A stretch of 45,015 bases of DNA from assembly GCA_017470095.1 (NCBI GenBank), contig JAFUFC010000077.1:1-45015 (forward strand), in the 5' to 3' direction. Shown in pieces: positions 15,304 through 23,712 of this stretch; the first letter of the stretch is position 1, and every line of letters begins with the position of its first letter. A program made the translations under genes and the position numbers. The notes under the pieces were generated by a model. The model ran no database searches. It was not told the origin of the DNA and saw only the letters and a list, made by a program, of their open reading frames with translations. The DNA is from Clostridia bacterium. Lineage in GTDB: Bacteria; Bacillota; Clostridia; Christensenellales; Aristaeellaceae.

Positions 15304-18123
15304 TTATTCGGCTCGGTTCATTTTATAGACGGTCTTGGTTTTGATATTGCGCAGGTTCAGCACTTTATCGTTCAGGGACAGGATATTGTAGGTGTAGGTC
15401 AAATCATCCGGCGATTCGCCGATGGACAGGGCATATGCGCCGCCCACGCCTACGATGTAGGCATATTCCTGCCCGTCAATGCGGCAGGTGCCGTCGTCCC
15501 GGAAGGTCATTTCCGCGTTTTTGCCGCTGTTTTCCCAGCGCCCCATAATGCGGTATGCCAGCCGCTCCAGCTTCTTGGAAGATACGTCCTTGTAATCCTT
15601 GATCAGGTTGTAATACTTCAGGGCTTCAAAGGGCTGCTTGTTGTTGTACAGCGCTTCGGCGTACTGGTAAACGGCCTCCTGGTACATGGCGGGGATATCG
15701 GCAAATTTTTCGGGGATGTAATCCAGGGACAAGGCGGAGAGGATGTCCACTGCGGTTTGGTAATCCCGTTTACTCATGGCTTCCTTGGCGCCGGCATAGG
15801 CGGTGGCGTAGTATTCATCCGCGGTGGACGCAGCCTGGGCTTCCGCGTCCTGATATTTGCCGGCCCGGGCGTACAGCGCGGCGGCAGCGGCCAGATTGCC
15901 TGTTTCCTGGGCGGCGGCAGCGGCCTCATAGGCGTACTGCTGCATACGCTGAGTGGCGTCCTGATAGCCGGTGATGGTGCTCAGCTTTTCCGACGCGCCG
16001 GCCAGATTACCGCCGTCGGCCAAAGTCAGGGCCTGCTGGTAAACGCAGTCTTTATACTGGTTGGCGGCATCGGCGTAATCCCCCAGGGCTTGGAAGATGG
16101 TCATGGCTTCATCGTATTTTTCTTCCACTTTCAGGTCCAGGGCCAGCAGGTACCGGGCACGGCTGATGTATTCATCCGCTTCGGAGAAGCCCGCCAGATC
16201 GGACAGCACCTCGATGGCCTGCTCATACTGGCTGTTATCGATCAAGCTTTGGGCGTAGGCCAGCCGGGCAGCTTTCAATTCTTCTTCGCTGTCGGCATAG
16301 GAGCCCAGCTGGGACAGGGTTTCGATAGCGGAAGCGTAGTCCCGGGCGCTCAGGCTGTCCAGGGACTGGGAATAGAGCAAGTGGTTGGCGTATTCGTCCG
16401 CGCCTTTGTAGCCGGGGATGGAAGCGAATAGCTGGAGCGCGTCACTGGTCAGGCCATTGTCCATCAGAGCGATAGCCGGGAGATAAATGGCTTCCTTTCG
16501 GGCTTCCTCGGCCTCGGGCAGCTCATCCGCGGCCAATTCAAAATAGCCCCGAGCCCCGTCATAGGCTTCTTCTTTCATCAGGGCTTGGCCCAATTCATAG
16601 TAGCAGCGGGCCAGCAGCTGTTTGGAATCCAGATAACCAGAAATTTTTTCCAGCATTTCGGCGGCCTTGGCATAGTCGCCGTTGTTCATGGCGTCCACAG
16701 CCGGCGCGTACAGGCAGCCAGCAGCACGGCGGTAGGCATCGCTGTAATCCCCGGCCAGGAGGAAATATTCAGCGGCTGTATCATAATCCTGCTGATCGTA
16801 ATACTGGACGCCGGCGGCGTAATAGGCCGATTGCAGCTTTAGGGTGCTGTCCCGATAATCGCCCAGGGCTTTGAAATGCTCCGCGGCGGTGACGGGATCA
16901 CTGTCGACGGCGGTCAGGGCCAGCTGATACAGGCACTCCTGGGCGCTGGCGGCGGCATTTTGATAATCGCCCAGGGAGAGGAACTTTTCCCGAGCGGAGG
17001 CGAAATTGCCTTTATTCATCAGGTCGGCGGCCCATTCATAGGCGGCCTGGTTTCGCTTCATGCGGGCATCGCTATAGGAGGGCACTTGCTCGTAAAGAGC
17101 GATGGCTTCTTCCCAGTTGCCGGCGGACAGCAGCTTTTCGGCATAGACATAGCGGGCTTCTTGGGCCCGGGTGGCGCTGTCCTTATAATCAGCCAGGGCG
17201 TCAAAGCTGTTCCAGGCGGCGCGCAGGGAGGTGTAGGTGCCGCTGTTCAGGGCGGACAGAGCGGCCCGGTAATCGCACTCGGAGGCCATATCGGCGCTGT
17301 CTCGATAGTTGGCGATGGCCAGGAACTGCTCCTTAGCGGAATCAAACTGATTGCTTTCCAGGGCCCGGGTGGCCTGGTAGTAGCGATAGTAAGGGATACC
17401 GTGAAAATAGACGCCGTAGGCAATCCCGCCCAGCAACAGCAGGGAGACGACGGAAGAAATGACGATGCGGCGGACCCGGCGGCGTTTTTTCAGCGCCGCT
17501 TCCTGCTCCTGGGCCACGCGGCGGGCTTCCTCCCGCTGGCGGCGCTGCTGCTCTTCCAGGAAGCTTTGGCGAGTGAAAATGATCTTTTCAATAGCGGCTT
17601 CGTTGAGCTTGGTAAACAATTCGTGCTTGTCCCGGCGGCAGCGGCGGCATTCATCATCCTTGGCAGCGTTGGCCCGGCCGCATACACATACCCATACTGT
17701 CCCCTGATCGCTGGGATAGCAGGCGGCGTCGGGGCCGGCCAATTCCTGCATGACCCGCAATTGGGCCCCTTTCAGGAGGGGAGAGGGCTTGTATTCCAGC
17801 GTGGGGGCGCTGCCCCTGCGCCATACTGTGCCATCCACGAACCATGCCTTTTCGATGATTACTTCCAAGTCCTGCGCTTGCACCGCTTCCTCAATGGACA
17901 GGGAAATTTCATAGGCGTGCCGGGCCGGAATTTCCAGGCCTTGCAGCCGCTCCACATAGCGGGCAAACTGCTCTCCTTCCGTGTCGAAGCACAGCACGCA
18001 AACCTGGATGCTGTTCACTTCCAGATCGGAAAGGTTATAAAGCTGCATGGTAAAAACGGGATCTTGGATGGTGGGCATTTTGCAATGCCACAGTTCGATG
18101 GGGCAGGTCAGATCAATCCGCAT
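15304..18123 (-). CDS. Zinc-ribbon, single-TM, TPR-repeat protein
   Basis: A 939-residue protein. The N-terminal cytoplasmic domain (about 1-150, beta-rich, no signal peptide) is followed by a zinc ribbon (VCVCGRANAAKDDECRRCRR), a charged coiled-coil-like stretch and one membrane helix (ISSVVSLLLLGGIAYGVYF, about 225-243). The rest, about 650 residues, is a run of some 16-18 TPR/Sel1-like helical repeats with the pattern G-x-Y-x-x-A...L-x-x-x-Y-x-D-[SA], for example YDEAMTIFQALGDYADAANQ. The C-terminus ends in a small beta domain (MTFRDDGTCRIDGQEYAYIV). It probably scaffolds protein contacts outside the membrane. Its partner could be the acyltransferase 3 nt downstream. Confidence 0.8.
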   Translation of the reverse strand: MRIDLTCPIELWHCKMPTIQDPVFTMQLYNLSDLEVNSIQVCVLCFDTEGEQFARYVERLQGLEIPARHAYEISLSIEEAVQAQDLEVIIEKAWFVDGTVWRRGSAPTLEYKPSPLLKGAQLRVMQELAGPDAACYPSDQGTVWVCVCGRANAAKDDECRRCRRDKHELFTKLNEAAIEKIIFTRQSFLEEQQRRQREEARRVAQEQEAALKKRRRVRRIVISSVVSLLLLGGIAYGVYFHGIPYYRYYQATRALESNQFDSAKEQFLAIANYRDSADMASECDYRAALSALNSGTYTSLRAAWNSFDALADYKDSATRAQEARYVYAEKLLSAGNWEEAIALYEQVPSYSDARMKRNQAAYEWAADLMNKGNFASAREKFLSLGDYQNAAASAQECLYQLALTAVDSDPVTAAEHFKALGDYRDSTLKLQSAYYAAGVQYYDQQDYDTAAEYFLLAGDYSDAYRRAAGCLYAPAVDAMNNGDYAKAAEMLEKISGYLDSKQLLARCYYELGQALMKEEAYDGARGYFELAADELPEAEEARKEAIYLPAIALMDNGLTSDALQLFASIPGYKGADEYANHLLYSQSLDSLSARDYASAIETLSQLGSYADSEEELKAARLAYAQSLIDNSQYEQAIEVLSDLAGFSEADEYISRARYLLALDLKVEEKYDEAMTIFQALGDYADAANQYKDCVYQQALTLADGGNLAGASEKLSTITGYQDATQRMQQYAYEAAAAAQETGNLAAAAALYARAGKYQDAEAQAASTADEYYATAYAGAKEAMSKRDYQTAVDILSALSLDYIPEKFADIPAMYQEAVYQYAEALYNNKQPFEALKYYNLIKDYKDVSSKKLERLAYRIMGRWENSGKNAEMTFRDDGTCRIDGQEYAYIVGVGGAYALSIGESPDDLTYTYNILSLNDKVLNLRNIKTKTVYKMNRAE

Positions 18124-18181
18124 GGAGCAAGCGCCTCCGACAACAGGAACTTTTGAATGATGAAATAGAGGATGCGGGCAA

Positions 18182-19360
18182 TTACCGCAGCAGCATTACG
18201 TGGCTTTGCAGCTGGCCGTCAATGAAAGTGAGCTGCCAAATCACCCGCTGGCCCGCAGCGGTGTTGACGGCGTAGGTCAACGTGGCGGTCACTTCTCCGT
18301 AAGCCAGTACGCCGTAGGGCGCGTTTTCTCCATCGCCGTAGAGGGCGATGCCGTTGGCAAGCTGAGTATAGGTATCATGCTGGAAGCGGTTCATCACGCT
18401 GTCGATGCTGTCGTCGATGCGCACGCCCCGGGGGCCCTCCAGAATATCGTCGTTGACGGTCAGGTTATCCACATGCAGGAAATTGCGCTGATTGTCGCAT
18501 ACGAAGACGACGCTCACGCCTTCCCACTGCAATGTGCGCAGCCATTCGCCGGTGCTGTCTTCCATCCAGTCGTCCACAGAAGGCGTGCCCAGTGCGGCCA
18601 CGGCCATATCGGGGGTCAGATGCGCAAAGTCAATGCCGCCAAAGGACAGGTCCGCTTCTTCAAAGGCGCTTTGATCCCCGCTGTACAGGCTGACAGGGTA
18701 GGCGGCGTATTCCCGGTTTTCCTGGATGGTGGCCACGTTAGAAATTTCTTCCATGGCTTCCAGGGGGTCGGCGTGCTGTTCCAGGCCGAAAATCCGGATG
18801 CCGATCACCACGTCCATCCAGTCGAAGGAATAGGTGATGCCGCAGCGCACCACAGCGTCTTCTTCCCAAGTGAAGACCAGGTGAGTCACTTCGGTGATCC
18901 GCTGGCCATCCCGCAGAATGTAGCCCACGGAAGCCTGGGGCCGCTCGTCGTCCACGTACAGGGCGGCGTCATACCGGCTGCCCAGCAAGCCGGGGTTATC
19001 GTTGGGATACACAGAAAGCACATCTGCCAGGGTGTCGCCGATGTGGATGCCCCGCATGTCTTCCTGCATTTCATTCAGCGTGGCGCCCAGGATGGCGGTA
19101 GTTTCGCTCAAGGTTTCATCCGCGATGAGCAAGGTGGCGCCTTCCGCGTAGGTCACGGTGGTCAGGCCCGTATCCGGGTCGGCTTCGGCGTGGTCAACGC
19201 CCATGGCGAGGGCATCGCCGGCCAGCACATCCAGGTACATTTCCAGTTCTTCCTGGGACAGGTAGGCGTTTTCCTCCGCCTCGGGCATTTCGGCGGTTTC
19301 GGCCATCGCCGCACCGGTGATCATCAACAGGGCCAGAAGCAGCGCGATCAGTTTTTTCAT
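18182..19360 (-). CDS. Secreted protein with an internal repeat, unknown function
   Basis: A 392-residue exported protein. The signal peptide (MKKLIALLLALLMITGAAMA) is followed by an acidic linker and two related halves. Each half holds a motif of the type RGIHIGDTLADVLSVYP (first half) and RGVRIDDSIDSVMNRFQ (second half), followed by beta strands. This suggests an ancient duplication of a domain that may bind ligands or peptides. No enzyme signature is seen. The ATG at 19360 follows AAGGAGA; upstream in-frame codons overlap pdp. It lies 19 nt after pdp and 58 nt before the TPR gene in the same minus-strand operon. Confidence 0.75.
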   Translation of the reverse strand: MKKLIALLLALLMITGAAMAETAEMPEAEENAYLSQEELEMYLDVLAGDALAMGVDHAEADPDTGLTTVTYAEGATLLIADETLSETTAILGATLNEMQEDMRGIHIGDTLADVLSVYPNDNPGLLGSRYDAALYVDDERPQASVGYILRDGQRITEVTHLVFTWEEDAVVRCGITYSFDWMDVVIGIRIFGLEQHADPLEAMEEISNVATIQENREYAAYPVSLYSGDQSAFEEADLSFGGIDFAHLTPDMAVAALGTPSVDDWMEDSTGEWLRTLQWEGVSVVFVCDNQRNFLHVDNLTVNDDILEGPRGVRIDDSIDSVMNRFQHDTYTQLANGIALYGDGENAPYGVLAYGEVTATLTYAVNTAAGQRVIWQLTFIDGQLQSHVMLLR

Positions 19361-19379
19361 GAGAAATAATCTCCTTTTC

Positions 19380-20708
19380 TTATTCTGAAAGATGAGAAAC
19401 GCCTTGCGGCGTAACCAGCGCATAGAGCAGCCGGGCCTTGGGGGCGGGGCAGGGGGAGAGGGTGAGGGCGGCGGCAATGCGGTCCTCAGCGGCCTGGGCG
19501 GATGCTTCATCCCGGGCGTGCAAGATGCAGACTACATCGCCTTTGCGAATGAAATCGCCTATGCGTTTTTCCATCACGAAACCCACGGAAGGGTCAATCA
19601 CATCGTCTTTTTCGATGCGGCCCGCGCCCATCCGCTGGGCGGCCAGGCCCAAGGCGGTACCGTTTACGTGAGCAAGGTAACCTTCTTCCCGGGCCAGCAT
19701 GGGCCGGATCACCGGGGCTTTGGGCAGCAAGCCGACATCATCGCACACCCGGCCGTCGCCGCCCTGGGCAGCAATCATTTCCTTGAATTTTTGCAAGCCT
19801 CTGCCGCTGACGAGGGCTTCTTTCAGCATGGCTTGGGCCTGGAGCTCATCTTTTGCCAAGCCGGAAGCAATCAGCATCTGGCTGCCCAGGAACAGGGACA
19901 CCGTCTTCAGCGGCCCTTCCACCCGGCCAGCCAGGATATCAATGGCTTCCTTGACCTCCAGGGCGTTGCCTACGTGGCTGCCCAGAGGCTCCTCCATGCC
20001 GGACACCACCGCCACGATGCTGCGGCCTGCGTGGGCGCCAATGTCCACCATGGCTTTGGCCAGGGTGATGGAATCTTCGAGGGTGGGCATCAGGGCACCG
20101 GAGCCTGTTTTCACGTCCAGCACGATGGCTTTTGCCCCGGCAGCGAATTTTTTGCTCAAAATGCTGCTCACGATCAGGGGAATCGAATCCACCGTGGCCG
20201 TCACGTCCCGCAGGGCATAGAGCGTTTTATCCGCGGGGGCCAGCTGGGCGCTTTTGCCCGCCACGGCACAGCCCACGGTACGCACGATTTGAAGAAATTT
20301 GTCCTCCGGCAGGTCCACCACCATGCCGGGGATGCTTTCCAGCTTATCCACCGTGCCGCCGGTGTGGCCCAGGCCCCGGCCGCTCATTTTGAGCACCTTG
20401 CCGCCGCAGGCCGCCACCAGTGGGGCCAGTACCAGGGTGGTGGTGTCGCCCACGCCGCCGGTGGAATGCTTATCCACCGGCACGCCGCCCACGTCGGGGG
20501 AGAGCATATCGCCGGAAGCGGCCATGGCCATGGTCAGATCCGCCGTTTCCCGGGCGTCCATGCTGTTTAAGCGGATGGCCATCAGCAGCGCGGCCAATTG
20601 GTAATCGGGAATGGTGTGACGGGCGGCCCCGTCAGCGAAAAATTCGATCTGTTCTTTCGTCAGCGCGCGGCCCTGTTTCTTGTCTTCAATGATGCTGATC
20701 ATGTCCAT
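19380..20708 (-). CDS. pdp: Pyrimidine-nucleoside phosphorylase
   Basis: A 442-residue homodimeric cytoplasmic enzyme that splits uridine and thymidine (and deoxyuridine) with phosphate, giving a base and (deoxy)ribose-1-phosphate for salvage. The family signature is present: the phosphate/nucleoside site VDKHSTGGVGDTTTL, then KMSGRGLGHTGGTVDKLES, and Lys/Ser positions in LDVKTGSGALM. Length matches Pdp/DeoA proteins. The ATG at 20708 follows AAAGGA; an ATG at 20702 is an alternative. It is the first gene of the minus-strand operon. Its link to the envelope genes behind it is not obvious. Confidence 0.95.
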   Translation of the reverse strand: MDMISIIEDKKQGRALTKEQIEFFADGAARHTIPDYQLAALLMAIRLNSMDARETADLTMAMAASGDMLSPDVGGVPVDKHSTGGVGDTTTLVLAPLVAACGGKVLKMSGRGLGHTGGTVDKLESIPGMVVDLPEDKFLQIVRTVGCAVAGKSAQLAPADKTLYALRDVTATVDSIPLIVSSILSKKFAAGAKAIVLDVKTGSGALMPTLEDSITLAKAMVDIGAHAGRSIVAVVSGMEEPLGSHVGNALEVKEAIDILAGRVEGPLKTVSLFLGSQMLIASGLAKDELQAQAMLKEALVSGRGLQKFKEMIAAQGGDGRVCDDVGLLPKAPVIRPMLAREEGYLAHVNGTALGLAAQRMGAGRIEKDDVIDPSVGFVMEKRIGDFIRKGDVVCILHARDEASAQAAEDRIAAALTLSPCPAPKARLLYALVTPQGVSHLSE

Positions 20709-20748
20709 GAAGGAAAATCCTTTCCTTTTTTATTACTAAAGCAAGCAT

Positions 20749-20777
20749 AGTATATCATAATTCTGTTTCGCCGTAAA
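20749..20777 (-). promoter_or_regulatory. Extended -10 promoter of the pdp operon (minus strand)
   Basis: On the minus strand: TTTACG (20772-20777), 17-nt spacer, TATACT (20749-20754) with an extended TGA in front. The -10 region TATGATATACT is identical to that at 10843-10853. Confidence 0.68.
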
Positions 20778-20830
20778 GCGAGGATGATGATTTTGGTTAA
20801 AAAATATTGTAAATATTTTGCGAAAATCTA

Positions 20831-20859
20831 TTGACCTTGTAACAAAAATGTAATATAAT
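20831..20859 (+). promoter_or_regulatory. Promoter of the SH3/peptidoglycan-binding gene
   Basis: TTGACC (20831-20836), 17-nt spacer and TATAAT (20854-20859). It points away from the pdp promoter; the two start regions are about 55 bp apart. Confidence 0.85.
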
Positions 20860-20957
20860 GCACAAGAAAGAATGTATTTTTCTTTTGGTGACCCAATCTG
20901 TTGCGTTTTTTGAACGCACATGTGAAGCTATAAATGTTGGATGGGGTGTCGGTCTCT

Positions 20958-23702
20958 ATGAAGGAAACAGGAATGCTGAACCGGTTGGTCTCTTGGATGC
21001 TGCTCGCGATCCTGGTGATGACGCTGTTTACGCCCGGATCTCTGGCGGAGGATGCGTATATCCGCACCATCGTGGACAAGGTCAACGTCCGCGAAACGGC
21101 CAGCTCCAGCGGCAAGGTGCTCAATGAAAACAACCAGATCCCGCTGGGCAGCGTGCTTCTGGTGCAGCAAACCTTCACCGATGTGAACGGCCACGAATGG
21201 GCCCTGGTCAAGTATGATACCGCCGTGGGCTACGTGGATTCCGATTGCTACGCCGCCAGCGACGAATACGGCAATCTACTGGCTGATTCGGTGGCGAACG
21301 CGGCGGTGTTTACCGTGGCCGCAGCTCCTGTCGCCAAGGCGCTGACTGCTTCGTCTGCGGCCAACACTGCTGCCGACGCCGCTACCGCCACGCCGACCCC
21401 CGCCCCCGCTTCGGCCATTTTGAAGGCTGGCGATATCGGCGAAGTGACCATCGATAACGTGTTTTTCCGCAAGACGGCCGACACTTCCGGGGATTTCTGG
21501 GATCGGCTGACCAAGGGCTTCCAGCTCAAGGTGCTGGGCACTACTGTGACCGGCAAGGGCAAGAACCAGATTCTGTGGTACAAGGTGCAGGGTGGCACCA
21601 CCAAATGGCCCGACCGCACATACACCGGCTATATCCACAGCGATTATCTGGTGGCTGCCGGCAGCGTTGCGACCGCTACGCCTACGCCCACTCCCACTCC
21701 CACGCCCACTCCTGCATCTTCTTCCGGCTCTTCTTCGGCAGCCGCCACCGGCTATGTGAAAACCACCAAAACCGGCGTCAACATCCGCAAGACCCCCGCG
21801 GGCGCCGTGCTGACCGGCAAGAACGAAGATAAGGTGCCTGTCAACACCGTGCTGGCCTACACCGAAAAAACAGGCAAGATTTCCGGCTATTACTGGGCCA
21901 AGGTGACCTATAAGGGCGTCACCGGCTATATCCGCTCCGACTGCTGGACGGAGACAGATGCCAAGGGCGCCGCGGTGGCCACCGCTGTGCCTGCCACGCC
22001 GACTCCCGCGCCCGCGTCGTCCTCCGGCGGCACGGCGACCGTGCCCAGCAACGCCTTGGGCGTGATCAGCCTGACCACCGGCGGCGTGAATTTCCGCGTG
22101 AACCCCAACGGCACTATCCTGGGCCGTTTGAATAAGAATACCAAGCTTAATTACTACGCCACCCAGACGGTAAACGGCCAGCTGTGGTACTATGTTTACT
22201 CCGCCGAAATGGGCAGCTACGGCTATGTGCTGGGCTCTCTTGCGAAGGTGGTCAGCGGCGCGACCCCGGTTCCCGTGGCCGTTGCCACGCCCGCGCCTTC
22301 TTCCGGTAGCAGCGGCACTGCCACTTCCGCCACTTCCGGCAAGCTGGTGACGATCGCCGATAAGCTGAACCTGCGCAAGACCCCCAGCCTGCAGGCCATC
22401 GTGCTCAAGCAGATTCCCAAGTCCGGCGTCAACTTTAACTTCACCGCTACTCAGACGGTGGGCGGCATTACCTGGTTTAAGGTGACCTACAGCGGGAAGA
22501 CCGGCTGGCTGCACGGCAGCTTCGTGCGGGTGCTTTCCACCAATGGTTCTTCCAGTTCTACCTCCGGTGGCAGTTCCTCCGGCGGCTCCTCTTCCGGTTC
22601 CACCGGCGCCACGACCACCGCCGTGCCTGATCCGTCTTCCTTCAGCGATGTGGCTCTGACTACGGCCCAGAAGGTGTTCATCCGCAAGGAGCCTTCCATG
22701 AGCGGAAAGCAGCTGGGCCAGGTGGCCAAGCAGGGCACCAAGCTGACCTACAACGGCAAGTACCAGACGGATACCAAATCCACCTCCGGCACCACTTACA
22801 CCTGGTATAACGTGACCTACGGCAAGATCACCGGCTGGATGCGCGGCGACTTTGTACGCATCCTGACCCAGGCGGAAAAGAAGGTTTACTCCCTGACCGG
22901 CGATGCCAATAACCCGGTGGAAGCCGAATACGAAACCCTGAAAAAGGGCAGCGAAGGCGACGCCGTGAAGGCCCTGCAGCAGAAGCTGGTGGAAAAAGGC
23001 TATTTGACCGCCTCTCAGGTGACTGGCACCTATGACACCGCCACCGAAAAGGCTGTGATCGCTTTCCAGAAAGCCAATGGCCTGACCCAGGATGGCATTG
23101 CCGGCGAAAAGACCCAGCATGCCCTGTTCAACACCGTGCCCGTGGGCACCTATGATAACAGCACTGTGAATCCCACGCTCTATCCTGTGGAAAAGGTGGA
23201 TTGGTTCACCGGTGATATCCAGACCGTGTGGCCTGTGGAAGGCACCGCCATCATCACCGATGTGTACAAGGGCATTTCCTTCCGGGCGTACCGCATTTTC
23301 GGCGGTAACCATGCCGACATCGTGCCCCTGACTGCTGCGGATACTGAAGCCTACTGCCAGATTTACGGCACCAGCAGCGCTCAGGAAATTGCCGACCGGT
23401 ATTCGGAACTGCAGGTCTGGCGCCGCCGGCCCCTGTGGGTCACCGTGGGTACCCGCACCTTCGCCGCCTCCCTGTATGGCGCGCCCCATAACTTCGATAA
23501 TTCCACGGTGAAGTATACCAACCAGACCAAATTGAAGAACAATTTCGTGGGCCAGGTTTGCGTACATTTCGTCAATTCCAAGACCCACGACAGCGCCACC
23601 AGCAAGGCTCACGTGGATTACGATACCAGCAACAACGGCAATTTCGGCCACCAGAGCGCGATCCAGTACGCGTACACCCACTCCATCAGTGGTACCAAGT
23701 AA
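20958..23702 (+). CDS. Secreted multi-SH3b, peptidoglycan-binding protein
   Basis: A cell-wall-associated protein of about 914 residues. A signal peptide (hydrophobic WMLLAILVMTLFTPGSLAE) is followed by six bacterial SH3 domains, recognisable by V-N-[VIF]-R-x-x-x-x-x-G and ending in [YW]-[VIL]-[HR]-x-D/S. They are joined by Pro/Thr/Ser/Gly linkers such as TPTPTPTPTPAS. Then comes a PG_binding_1 domain (LKKGSEGDAVKALQQKL to GIAGEKTQHALF). The last 170 residues form a conserved clostridial-type domain with ADIVPLTAADTEAY, RRRPLWV, GAPHNFDN, VCVHFVNSKTHDS and FGHQSAIQYA; its His residues suggest a metal or catalytic site, function unknown. ATG 20958 has GGGGTG at good spacing; ATG 20934 or 20973 are possible. 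Confidence 0.85.
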   Translation: MKETGMLNRLVSWMLLAILVMTLFTPGSLAEDAYIRTIVDKVNVRETASSSGKVLNENNQIPLGSVLLVQQTFTDVNGHEWALVKYDTAVGYVDSDCYAASDEYGNLLADSVANAAVFTVAAAPVAKALTASSAANTAADAATATPTPAPASAILKAGDIGEVTIDNVFFRKTADTSGDFWDRLTKGFQLKVLGTTVTGKGKNQILWYKVQGGTTKWPDRTYTGYIHSDYLVAAGSVATATPTPTPTPTPTPASSSGSSSAAATGYVKTTKTGVNIRKTPAGAVLTGKNEDKVPVNTVLAYTEKTGKISGYYWAKVTYKGVTGYIRSDCWTETDAKGAAVATAVPATPTPAPASSSGGTATVPSNALGVISLTTGGVNFRVNPNGTILGRLNKNTKLNYYATQTVNGQLWYYVYSAEMGSYGYVLGSLAKVVSGATPVPVAVATPAPSSGSSGTATSATSGKLVTIADKLNLRKTPSLQAIVLKQIPKSGVNFNFTATQTVGGITWFKVTYSGKTGWLHGSFVRVLSTNGSSSSTSGGSSSGGSSSGSTGATTTAVPDPSSFSDVALTTAQKVFIRKEPSMSGKQLGQVAKQGTKLTYNGKYQTDTKSTSGTTYTWYNVTYGKITGWMRGDFVRILTQAEKKVYSLTGDANNPVEAEYETLKKGSEGDAVKALQQKLVEKGYLTASQVTGTYDTATEKAVIAFQKANGLTQDGIAGEKTQHALFNTVPVGTYDNSTVNPTLYPVEKVDWFTGDIQTVWPVEGTAIITDVYKGISFRAYRIFGGNHADIVPLTAADTEAYCQIYGTSSAQEIADRYSELQVWRRRPLWVTVGTRTFAASLYGAPHNFDNSTVKYTNQTKLKNNFVGQVCVHFVNSKTHDSATSKAHVDYDTSNNGNFGHQSAIQYAYTHSISGTK

Positions 23703-23712
23703 TCAATCAAAC

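Noticed and set aside
15139-18156. Long plus-strand open frames opposite the TPR gene
   Set aside because: They are antisense shadows of the repeat-rich TPR coding sequence. The minus-strand frame has the zinc ribbon, membrane helix and TPR pattern; the plus frames have low-complexity Gly/Gln/Val sequence.
21660-21720. The TPTPTP-coding tract as a DNA repeat element
   Set aside because: It is a coding linker between SH3 domains; the codons vary and nothing suggests a separate DNA function.
21276-23681. An 801-codon minus-strand frame opposite the SH3 gene
   Set aside because: The plus-strand frame carries the signal peptide, SH3b and PG-binding motifs and a consensus promoter. The antisense frame is Gly/Arg/His-rich with no motifs.
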